Assembly: GCA_963724065.1 (NCBI GenBank)
Contig: CAVRTB010000006.1
Span: 62,001 to 126,000 of the forward strand
Reading direction: 5' to 3'
From: DASRIA01 sp963724065
GTDB taxonomy: Bacteria > Actinomycetota > Thermoleophilia > Solirubrobacterales > JBBDJG01
Length of the DNA: 64,000 bases
Position 1 is the first letter of the stretch; every line of letters begins with the position of its first letter. The position numbers and the translations under genes are program-made. Positions 25,973 to 32,083 of the stretch are shown one piece after another. The notes under the pieces are model-generated. The model was given only the letters and a program-made list of their open reading frames with translations, had not been told where the DNA came from and ran no database searches.

Positions 25973-26443
25973 TTAGAGGTCGTAGCGCGAGATGTCGCGC
26001 CGCAGCCGCTCGGAGTCTCCCGCGTTCAGCTCGGCGGCAGGCTCGGCAACCGTGCGATCGCGCCGCCGCCAGCGCGACAGCGAGATCCAGATCGCGACGA
26101 TCCCCGCCAGGACCACGAGCGCCGGCACCAGGAAGGCGACGATGTCGAAGCCGCGCTCGCCTGCGTCGGGCTCGGCAAGCACCTCGGGCCCGAACTCGGC
26201 CACCAGCGCCTGCTTGATCTGGCCCTTGTCACGCCCCCGGTCGATCTCGGCCCGGATGAACTCGCGCTGGCGCTCGGCCTGTGGGGAGAACGCGTGGTTG
26301 AGCGGCACCCCGCAGGTGGGGCACATGACCTCGTCCTCGATGTCCGGGAGGGACGCCTGCTGGGCGACCGCCGTCCCGGTCAGGAGCATTGCTGCGGCGG
26401 CGAGCACGGTCACCGTCACGAGAAGCCACTTCACAAGGGACAC
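25973..26443 (-). CDS. ccmH: cytochrome c biogenesis protein CcmH
   Basis: 156 aa with a GTG start. A signal anchor (about residues 6-26) is followed by the CcmH domain with the CxxC pair in DEVMCPTCGVPLNHAFS, usually LRCxxC in proteobacteria. FIRAEIDRGRDKGQIKQALVAEFG follows, and then a membrane helix (about 100-121). It reduces the haem-binding cysteines of apocytochromes with CcdA. First gene of a ccmH-ccdA operon. Confidence 0.93.
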   Translation of the reverse strand: MSLVKWLLVTVTVLAAAAMLLTGTAVAQQASLPDIEDEVMCPTCGVPLNHAFSPQAERQREFIRAEIDRGRDKGQIKQALVAEFGPEVLAEPDAGERGFDIVAFLVPALVVLAGIVAIWISLSRWRRRDRTVAEPAAELNAGDSERLRRDISRYDL

Positions 26444-26491
26444 GGTACCGCCGCCGGCCAGGCGGGTGGCCCTGCGGCGCTCCGGACCATG

Positions 26492-26633
26492 GAAAAAGGA
26501 ACCGCCACCCGGCGGATGTGCCCATCGGGTGGCGGCGAATCACTGAGACGACGGAAAGAAAGGTCTTTCCGGAAAACGCAGGGGGCCATCCGTGACCCCC
26601 GCGTCCTCAAAAAGGCGGCGCGCTCTGCCGCCT
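26492..26633 (-). terminator. cluster of hairpins, two with minus-strand T-runs
   Basis: The 310-bp gap 26444-26753 has no gene but four consecutive hairpins: CCGCCACCCG/CGGGTGGCGG (26502-26535), CGGAAAG/CTTTCCG (about 26552-26572), GGGGG/CCCCC (26581-26600) and AGGCGGC/GCCGCCT (26613-26633). Read on the minus strand, the first is followed by TTCCTTTTT and the last by TTTT, as in intrinsic terminators. They lie upstream of ccmH, so they could insulate the operon, act as attenuators, or end an unannotated minus-strand RNA. Confidence 0.55.
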
Positions 26634-26739
26634 ACATCCCTTAAGACGAGCGGCCCCGCCAAAACTTGCGCTATCGCTGGAAAGTTTCTGGCGGCGCGCT
26701 CAGCGGGAAGAGGGCACCGCCGCCACGGGGGCCCCGTTC

Positions 26740-26745
26740 TAAGAT
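26740..26745 (+). promoter_or_regulatory. candidate -10 box of tRNA-Gly
   Basis: TAAGAT lies eight bases before the tRNA 5' end, at the distance expected for a -10 element. I see no convincing -35 sequence at 17-18 bp. Confidence 0.4.
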
Positions 26746-26753
26746 TCGGGCGC

Positions 26754-26826
26754 GCGGACGTAGCTCAGTTGGTAGAGCGTCGGCTTCCCAAGCCGAAGGT
26801 CGCGGGTTCGACCCCCGTCGTCCGCT
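26754..26826 (+). tRNA. tRNA-Gly (anticodon CCC)
   Basis: Complete cloverleaf: acceptor GCGGACG pairs with CGTCCGC (26819-26825), the D-arm is GCTCAGTTGGTAGAGC, the anticodon loop TTCCCAA gives CCC, and the T-arm is GCGGG-TTCGACC-CCCGT. The discriminator base is T and CCA is not encoded. Its last 26 bases are part of a direct repeat that marks an integration site. Confidence 0.96.
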
Positions 26827-26827
26827 T
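26801..26827 (+). repeat. attL: direct repeat overlapping tRNA-Gly 3' end
   Basis: 27 bases identical to 30348-30374, covering the T-arm and the 3' acceptor strand of the tRNA plus two bases. Integration here leaves the tRNA gene intact. Confidence 0.85.
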
Positions 26828-26853
26828 GGATAGACTTGGAGAAATCGCCCTAG

Positions 26854-26997
26854 CTGTGGGACATAGGCGCGGAAGCCCACCTCCGCCTCGGCCGGTACCG
26901 GCGCTTCAGGCGCGAGTCGATCGAGCGCTGGCTGGCCGAGGCCGAGCACGACACGATCTCGTGCCCTAGGAGCGACAGCAACCGGAGGAGGGCATGA
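26854..26997 (+). pseudogene. remnant of an excisionase / HTH DNA-binding protein
   Basis: This frame gives HLRLGRYRRFRRESIERWLAE, the recognition-helix and wing end of MerR-like excisionase domains (usually 'R..GR.vRFrredverWL'). The N-terminal half is missing: the frame opens at a TAG at 26851 and the tRNA ends 25 bases further left. The stop overlaps the integrase ATG (ATGA), the usual xis-int coupling. No start codon is visible. I infer an N-terminal deletion; use of a non-canonical start is less likely. Confidence 0.6.
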
Positions 26998-28332
26998 CCG
27001 AGCAGGGCGGGAGCGGAACGCGGAGACCGCGCGGGACCGGGTCGCTGTTCACGCGCAACGGTGCGTACTACGGGCAATGGTGGGCGGGCGGACGCCAGGT
27101 GAAGCGCCGGCTCGGCCCGATGCGCTCGCCGGGGTCGCGCGACGGCCTGACCCGGCCGGAGGCCGAGCGGCGACTGCGGCGCGCGATGGACACGTCGATG
27201 CCCCCGAGCGTCACGGGGAGCATCACCGTTACGGCGGCCTGCGAGCACCACATCAAGGCGCTTCGTGTCCTGGGTCGGCGGGAGACGACGATCGAGGACT
27301 ACCGCTGCCTGCTGCGACGGCACATCGTACCCGCGTTCGGCAACAGCTCGATCGAGCGCGTCAGCGCCGACGAGATCTCAGCGCTCGTCGCCTCGATGCT
27401 TGGTCGCGGCTTCGCGGTCAGCACGACGCATCATGTCTTGAACCTGTTGAACGGCACGTTCCGTCGCGCGGTCCGTCGCGGACAAGTCACCGCGAACGCG
27501 GTGGCACTCGTCGAGCGTCCCCGCCGCGGGCGCGAACCCCGACATCCGCTACCTGACCGCGGAGGAGCTCGCGGCGCTGCTGCGCGGGACGCCGGACGAC
27601 GCCCTCGGGCCGACGGACCACGCCCTTTACCTGGCCGCCGCGATGACCGGCATGCGCCAAGGAGAGGTCTGCGGGCTGCGCTGGCGCGACGTCGACTGGT
27701 CGGCCGGAGTGATCCGCGTGCGTCAGACATACACGCGAGGGCGATGGGGGACTCCCAAGAGCCGGCGCTCAAGTCGCGCCGTGCCGATGGCCGACCGGCT
27801 CGCGGGCGAGCTCGACCGACACTTCCAGGGATCGGCCTACCGAAGGGATGATGACCTCGTGTTTCCTCACCCGCACACGGGTCGGCCCTACGACGCGTCG
27901 CGGATGCGCAAGCGCTTCAAGGCGGCACTCGGAGCTGCGGGCCTCGGGGACTTTCGATCCACGACCTGAGGGCACACCTTCGGCACGGCGATGGCATCCT
28001 CGGGCGCACCGATGCGTGCGGTGCAGGAGTGGATGGGCCACGCCGACCAGCGCACGACGCTGGTCTACGCCGACTACGCACCGGATGCCTCCGGCGGGCG
28101 GTCCTGGGCGGAGCGAGCATTCGGCGAGTTGTCCGCCGGCTCCGAAAAACGGGGTTCCGTGGGCACGATGAGGGTGCTAGGACGTGACCCTCGGTTCGAG
28201 TTCCACCACCTCCACAGGGCCTCTCGCGGCCTCTGCGGGCGTTCAGACAGGCGCCGCTCCAAGTTACGTCGCAGCCGGCCGAGACGGGGCCGTCTACATC
28301 AGTTCCGACAACACCTACAGAGATGCGATTAA
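26994..28332 (+). pseudogene. tyrosine recombinase (phage integrase), frameshifted
   Basis: The first frame encodes the N-terminal SAM-like DNA-binding domain (TIEDYRCLLRRHIVPAFG) up to about 27525. A frameshift there moves the reading to the frame with IRYLTAEELAALLR and the catalytic Arg region GMRQGEVCGLRW. A one-base loss near 27953 and a one-base gain near 27972 disrupt the HxxR motif (expected IHDLRHTFGT) and place a TGA at 27967. The frame then resumes with WMGHADQRTTLVYADY, which holds the last His and the Tyr nucleophile. The end is unclear; the frame runs to 28332. It cannot make a full integrase as written unless these are sequencing errors. Confidence 0.85.
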
Positions 28333-28657
28333 CAACGACCTTTCGTTGCGAGAGCGAGAAGTTGCGCTGGCGACGGCGTGCGTCAACGCGATCAAGGCGC
28401 TTAAAGAGCAGAAGCTCGACACGAGTGTTCTCAGTGGCGGCAAGGGACCTTGCCCAAGCGCCGCGACAGCCGGCGAGAAAGGTGGACCGAAGAAGCCGAG
28501 CGCCGTCGTGGCGGCACTACTTGAGCTGCTCGCCGCGGCGGAGGCGTGCGAGAAGGAAGCGGCTGCTAGTGAGAAACCGCCAGATTGTGCGCCGCTGTAC
28601 AGGTTGATCGACGCCGCGCGAAGGGCTGTTGCACGGGCGCAAGCGGCGGGACCGTGA
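28184..28657 (+). CDS. hypothetical protein, islet cargo
   Basis: 157 aa with a GTG start inside the tail of the integrase frame. There is no signal peptide or membrane helix. It has a helical, Ala/Glu/Lys-rich centre (LREREVALATACVNAIKALKEQ; VVAALLELLAAAEACEKEA) with four Cys. Not recognised. It overlaps the next gene by 4 bases (GTGA at 28654), so the two form a unit. Codon use is less GC3-biased than in the flanking chromosome, which suggests acquired DNA. Confidence 0.6.
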   Translation: MTLGSSSTTSTGPLAASAGVQTGAAPSYVAAGRDGAVYISSDNTYRDAINNDLSLREREVALATACVNAIKALKEQKLDTSVLSGGKGPCPSAATAGEKGGPKKPSAVVAALLELLAAAEACEKEAAASEKPPDCAPLYRLIDAARRAVARAQAAGP

Positions 28658-29385
28658 GCATCATCGAGAGACTGAAATGGCTGGACCGGCAGGCGCTGAT
28701 GGGTCTCAAATGGTTGGGCCGGCACCCCGATGTGATCAATGCCGCCGCGTCGGCGGCGACGGTCGTCGTAGCAGTCTCAGCGCTCTTTGTTGCCTTGGCT
28801 GCCGACAGGCAGGCATCCCGCACGGCTGACGCACAGCGAGCGTTTCAAAAGCAAGTCGAAGAGCGCCAGTCGGCCCCTGTTCTGGCTCCTGGGGTGGAGC
28901 CTGAGCTGACGGCCAAGCGCGTGACGGTCGCGAGCGGCTGGGGGACGGTTGCTAACCGGAGGGCCGAGCGGCTCATGTTCGTTTCGGGAGATGAGGAAAC
29001 GGGGGCTCCAGCGCGGGTCGTCATGCCGATGCGGAATGTCGGCGAGGGCGTAGCGGTCGTCCCAGGCCAAGTCGTGCTCACCGAGACGAGCTGTCAAGAC
29101 CGGCAGTTTCGCGCTCAAGAACGAGGATCGCGTGTGAGGATCGAGAAACCGACTGCGTTCAAGGTCTATGGGACCCGCTATCTCGGCCCCTACAACATAC
29201 CCCCGGGAGAGTCACAGCAGTTGGCGTTTGAGCTCGATGCCACGGATCCTGAGTCATACCTCTGGAAAGGCGATCAGAGGCTAGTAAGTCTCAGGATTGC
29301 CTACACCGATTTGCTCGGTCGGCGTCTCGCCACGTGCCGCTCCCCTACGCGACGAGCGCCGGTCGACTCGTCTCGATCGGGCTAA
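28654..29385 (+). CDS. hypothetical single-pass membrane protein, islet cargo
   Basis: 243 aa with a GTG start overlapping the previous stop. It has a short basic N-terminus, one membrane helix (about residues 27-51, AASAATVVVAVSALFVALAAD), a coiled segment (AQRAFQKQVEERQ), and then a beta-rich domain containing MPMRNVGEGVAVVPGQV and PPGESQQLAFEL. This resembles the beta-sandwich tails of many uncharacterised membrane proteins. No enzymatic motif is visible. Together with the upstream gene it is the main payload of the islet. A defence or regulatory role is possible but not shown. Confidence 0.65.
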   Translation: MSIIERLKWLDRQALMGLKWLGRHPDVINAAASAATVVVAVSALFVALAADRQASRTADAQRAFQKQVEERQSAPVLAPGVEPELTAKRVTVASGWGTVANRRAERLMFVSGDEETGAPARVVMPMRNVGEGVAVVPGQVVLTETSCQDRQFRAQERGSRVRIEKPTAFKVYGTRYLGPYNIPPGESQQLAFELDATDPESYLWKGDQRLVSLRIAYTDLLGRRLATCRSPTRRAPVDSSRSG

Positions 29386-29459
29386 TCGAGGGAGCTCGCT
29401 CGGACTCGTCCGGAGGCAGTCTGCTCGATCGTGTAGCGCACCTCCCAGTGGCAGGTACC

Positions 29460-29483
29460 AGCTGCCCGCGCGCGCGGGCAGCT
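29460..29483. repeat. 24-bp perfect palindrome
   Basis: Each half is AGCTGCCCGCGC and its reverse complement. It lies in the 278-bp gap between two islet genes, about 180 bp upstream of the 29664 gene. It could be an operator, a resolution site or a dyad of the element. There is no T-run, so it is not an ordinary terminator. The rest of the gap shows no gene. Confidence 0.6.
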
Positions 29484-29663
29484 CGCGCGTGCGGCACGGC
29501 AGCTCCGTCCGCACTGTGCGCGGTAGGATCGTGCTCGCTGCGGGTCGAGTCGCGCGAATCGCCTCACGGGCAGCCACCAGCTTGTGGCCTGTGCGACGTT
29601 CAGCTTTCTTTCCTCGCGGTGGCAGCGCGTTGCTGCACCCACCGCTAGTGAAAGGGAGCCAGC

Positions 29664-30035
29664 ATGTCGCACATGGAAAAGTCGCAGGTAATCATCATTT
29701 TTACGGTGGGGCCTGATGACGTGGCCGAAGGAGATCGCATCTTCGCGAGCCACGGCGAGTGGATGAAGGGGCATCCCCGCGAGGGCGATGTGGCGCTGCT
29801 GGACTACACCGTCTCCAAGGGCCCAGAACTGTCGGGCCCGATGGACCCGAACTCTGAGGCGACCGGCAACACGATCTTCGTGCTCAATGAATACTACGAG
29901 TCACCGGCCGGCATCGCCAGGCATTGGCAGGACGGGATGGACAACTGGGCGGACATGTCCGCCGTGATCGCGTGGAGCGCCAAGACCAAGGTGGTGACAC
30001 TCCACAATGGAACAGTTGTCCAAGCACTCTGGTAG
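29664..30035 (+). CDS. hypothetical protein, islet cargo
   Basis: 123 aa with a well-placed AAAGGGAG ribosome site before the ATG. The fold looks like a small alpha/beta protein: beta strands (VIIIFTVG, NTIFVLNEYY, KVVTLHNG) alternate with helices (AEGDRIFASHGEWM, IARHWQDGMDNWADM), like dimeric alpha/beta-barrel (antibiotic-biosynthesis-monooxygenase-like) proteins. No catalytic residue can be assigned. It lies inside the integrated islet. Confidence 0.7.
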   Translation: MSHMEKSQVIIIFTVGPDDVAEGDRIFASHGEWMKGHPREGDVALLDYTVSKGPELSGPMDPNSEATGNTIFVLNEYYESPAGIARHWQDGMDNWADMSAVIAWSAKTKVVTLHNGTVVQALW

Positions 30036-30472
30036 GAAGTTTGACGCCGGCTAGAGGCGATACTCTCAGCCGACCGTCAGCGTCGAGGTGCATCTGGCGA
30101 CATTGCTGATCGCTCGCCGATCCGGCGTGCGCGTTCTCCGGAGTCTGCATTTGTCCTCAGCGGGAACCCTTGACCGGCCCCGGGGTTCAACCGCTGCTCG
30201 GGTGATATGAGCGACGTCCACGGTCCGCTCGCGCTGGCAAGCGGTTCGCTACGCGGTCTGCCACGGAAGGATCGTGCGGGCGGACGGTTCTTCGAGCCCG
30301 ACAGGAAGGGCGTCGTCGAGCGCGATCGGCGCCCGGGACTAGGAATCCGCGGGTTCGACCCCCGTCGTCCGCTTCGCTCCCAGAGCGGATTCCGGCTCCT
30401 GGCCCGGCACGCTGACCGGCTCTTGGGGGAGGATTGGGAAGCCTCGATCCGATGGAAGCTAGGAGCAACGCG
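30036..30472. other. non-coding right border of the islet
   Basis: 437 bp without a convincing gene. It contains the right-hand att repeat at 30348-30374 and a ribosome site (CTAGGAGC, about 30459-30466) for the SnoaL gene at 30473. The long frames here are interrupted or are antisense shadows. Confidence 0.6.
30348..30374 (+). repeat. attR: second copy of the tRNA-Gly 3' end
   Basis: 27 bases identical to 26801-26827 (T-arm and acceptor 3' strand). The preceding sequence does not form the rest of a tRNA, so this is a displaced att half rather than a tRNA gene. Confidence 0.85.
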
Positions 30473-30874
30473 ATGTCGCAGGAGAACGTGGAAACAGTTC
30501 GCCGCAGCTTCCTCGCCTTCAATCGCCGGGACATCGCTGCGATGCTCGAAGGGATCGACCCTGATGCGGAGTGGGTACCGATCATGGCTGAGTTCGAGGG
30601 CCGTGTCTATCGTGGACACGGTGGCGTCAGACGGTGGATCCAGGACCTCGAGGATCATTGGGAGCACTTTGAGGTGGACGCCCAGGAGTTTCACGATCTG
30701 GACGACCGGGTCCTTGCGCTCGGATGCTGGCGCGCTCGCGGTCGCGTCAGTGGTATCGGGTTGGAGACCCAGTCCGCGACATGGCACTTTCACTTCAAGG
30801 CCGGCGTAATCGTGCGGATGCAGACCTACACCGACCGCACCGAGGGACTCGAAGCCGCCGGCCTCTCGGACTAG
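30473..30874 (+). CDS. SnoaL-like / NTF2-like domain protein
   Basis: 133 aa. Start at the ATG 30473 after CTAGGAGCAACGCG; the upstream ATG at 30434 lacks a ribosome site. It begins MSQENVETVRRSFLAFNRRD and ends EGLEAAGLSD, the same terminal tags as its paralogues at 30878, 31872 and 37585. NTF2-like cone fold with strands AEWVPIMAEFEG, VLALGCWRARGR and SATWHFHFKAGVIVRMQTY. Such proteins bind small hydrophobic molecules or isomerise them; the ligand is unknown. The next paralogue starts three bases after the stop. Confidence 0.88.
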   Translation: MSQENVETVRRSFLAFNRRDIAAMLEGIDPDAEWVPIMAEFEGRVYRGHGGVRRWIQDLEDHWEHFEVDAQEFHDLDDRVLALGCWRARGRVSGIGLETQSATWHFHFKAGVIVRMQTYTDRTEGLEAAGLSD

Positions 30875-30877
30875 GCG

Positions 30878-31288
30878 ATGTCGCAGGAGAACGTGGAAAT
30901 CGTGCGAGCCGCTATCGACGCGCTCAGCAGGGGAGACGTGGACGCGGCCCTCAAACACGCAGATCCGGGTTTCGAGTACGACTTCTCGCGGGCGATCGGT
31001 CCGAGCCATGGCGTCTACGGACTCGATCAGATGCAGCACTTCTGGGACGAGTTTGCCGAGCCGTGGGAGTCCCTTCGGTTCGAGGCGGACGAGTTCATCG
31101 AGGCTGGCGAGCACGTCGTTACACCGCTTACCAACCGGTTCCAGGGCCGCGAGGGGATCGAGGTCCAGGCTCGTCCCGTCTTCGTGTGGACCATCCGCGA
31201 CGGAGCAATCGTGCGCATCTCCATGTATCAAGAGCGAAAGGACGCCCTCGAAGCCGTGGGCCTGCCGGAGCAAGACGCCGACTCCTGA
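30878..31288 (+). CDS. SnoaL-like / NTF2-like domain protein
   Basis: 136 aa, in tandem with the gene at 30473. The 24 bases around the start (GCGATGTCGCAGGAGAACG...) are identical in both genes. It begins MSQENVEIVRAAIDALSRGD and ends DALEAVGLPEQDADS. The core has the SnoaL pattern VFVWTIRDGAIVRISMYQER. Probable product of a local duplication. Ligand or activity unknown. Confidence 0.88.
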   Translation: MSQENVEIVRAAIDALSRGDVDAALKHADPGFEYDFSRAIGPSHGVYGLDQMQHFWDEFAEPWESLRFEADEFIEAGEHVVTPLTNRFQGREGIEVQARPVFVWTIRDGAIVRISMYQERKDALEAVGLPEQDADS

Positions 31289-31404
31289 ACCTGCGGGAGT
31301 TGCGTCGGCGCGTCCTTGGAACGTGCAGTTCGTCTTGCGTGTCCGAAGCTCGGCCCCTGCCCAAGGGGGTTGCCCTTCGCCCACTCGGCAAGGACGGAGC
31401 GAAA

Positions 31405-31451
31405 CGAACTCGCGCTTCACCTGCGACATCGCTCGCGGAGAATCCCGCAGG
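31405..31451 (-). pseudogene. vestigial promoter and start of a SnoaL-type gene
   Basis: On the minus strand, CCTGCGGGATTCTCCG (31436-31451) is followed by GCGATGTCGCAG (ATG at 31429). This matches the leader and first codons (MSQ) of the gene at 31872. After these codons similarity stops (MSQVKREFVSLRP). I infer a SnoaL copy deleted by rearrangement. The rest of the gap 31289-31452 shows nothing else. Confidence 0.4.
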
Positions 31452-31452
31452 C

Positions 31453-31872
31453 TCAGGACCCGGCGTGAGCGTCCTGCTCCGACAACCCCACGGCTTCGAG
31501 CGCGGCAGCAGGGTCGGTGTATGAGACGAGACTGATCACCTTGCCGTCGCGAAGCGTCCATACCGCGCCGTAACGCCACTTGGTGAAGGCGCCGGACGCC
31601 TTGCCGCGCCCCCGCCATTCGGCAATCACGACAACCCGGTCTCCGGCATCGATGAACCGCTCTGGAACCGTCGTGACCTGCTCGAAGGATTGCAGCCAGT
31701 CCTTGATCGAGCGTGTCATGACGTCGAGGCCCACGGTCTCGACCCCCTCACCGGCGAGCGGAGCCAACCAGACGACGCGCACGCTCGGGTCAAAAATCTC
31801 GGGGACCCAGAAGTTGCCCCGCTCGAACTCCGCGAAAGCACGCTGCACCACTTCCACGTTCTGCTGCGACAT
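31453..31872 (-). CDS. SnoaL-like / NTF2-like domain protein
   Basis: 139 aa from the ATG at 31872, chosen because the protein then begins MSQQNVEVVQRAFAEFERG like its paralogues; the frame continues upstream only through repeat copy B. The core is RFIDAGDRVVVIAEWRGRGK and AVWTLRDGKVISLVSY, and it ends AALEAVGLSEQDAHAGS. The leader contains CCTGCGAGATACTCCG (31879-31894), a likely promoter. Function unknown. Confidence 0.87.
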   Translation of the reverse strand: MSQQNVEVVQRAFAEFERGNFWVPEIFDPSVRVVWLAPLAGEGVETVGLDVMTRSIKDWLQSFEQVTTVPERFIDAGDRVVVIAEWRGRGKASGAFTKWRYGAVWTLRDGKVISLVSYTDPAAALEAVGLSEQDAHAGS

Positions 31873-31878
31873 CGTCTG

Positions 31879-31894
31879 CGGAGTATCTCGCAGG
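31879..31894 (-). promoter_or_regulatory. leader motif shared by SnoaL genes (GATACT -10-like)
   Basis: Minus-strand CCTGCGAGATACTCCG lies seven bases upstream of the ATG at 31872. Near-identical copies precede the SnoaL gene at 37585 (37600-37615) and the vestigial start at 31429 (31436-31451). GATACT resembles an actinobacterial -10 box; with such short spacing the transcript would be nearly leaderless. Confidence 0.5.
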
Positions 31895-31910
31895 TTCGCC
31901 GCCATTCGGG

Positions 31911-32083
31911 CTCCCACATCCCGACCGAACGTCCCGGACTGTGTGCTCTGGGCGGTATCGCGGGACGTTCGGCCACGGGCTATGGGTCGTCCTGACCCCG
32001 AGGTGTCACCGCACGCGTGGGACTTCAAAGCGTTGCCATCGAACCCCGGGGTGTCCGGGGTACTCGGGGTTAGTCCGGGCTAG
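31911..32083 (-). repeat. dispersed ~170-bp palindromic repeat, copy B
   Basis: Nearly identical to copy A (11705-11875). Hairpin arms CCGAACGTCCCG (31925-31936) and CGGGACGTTCGG (31961-31972). On the minus strand it starts at the TAG stop of the secreted hydrolase (32080-32082) and runs into the leader of the SnoaL gene at 31872, so it separates two co-directional genes. Confidence 0.85.

Larger units (their letters stand above)
26801..30374 (+). mobile_element. tRNA-Gly-integrated islet (3.6 kb)
   Basis: A 27-bp perfect direct repeat of the tRNA-Gly 3' end occurs at 26801-26827 and 30348-30374. An excisionase remnant and a tyrosine integrase gene lie directly inside the left end, the standard arrangement for tRNA-targeting integrative elements. 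The cargo is three ORFs without recognised family and with lower third-position GC than the flanking genes. There are no structural phage, conjugation or replication genes, so this is a small or decayed islet rather than a full prophage or ICE. Confidence 0.85.

Noticed and set aside
30340..30375. Second tRNA gene at the right repeat
   Set aside because: Only the T-arm and 3' acceptor strand are present; no D-arm or anticodon arm folds upstream.
30077..31618. 513-codon minus-strand frame across the SnoaL region
   Set aside because: It runs antisense through two intact SnoaL genes and the att site; only the short vestigial start at 31429 is of interest.
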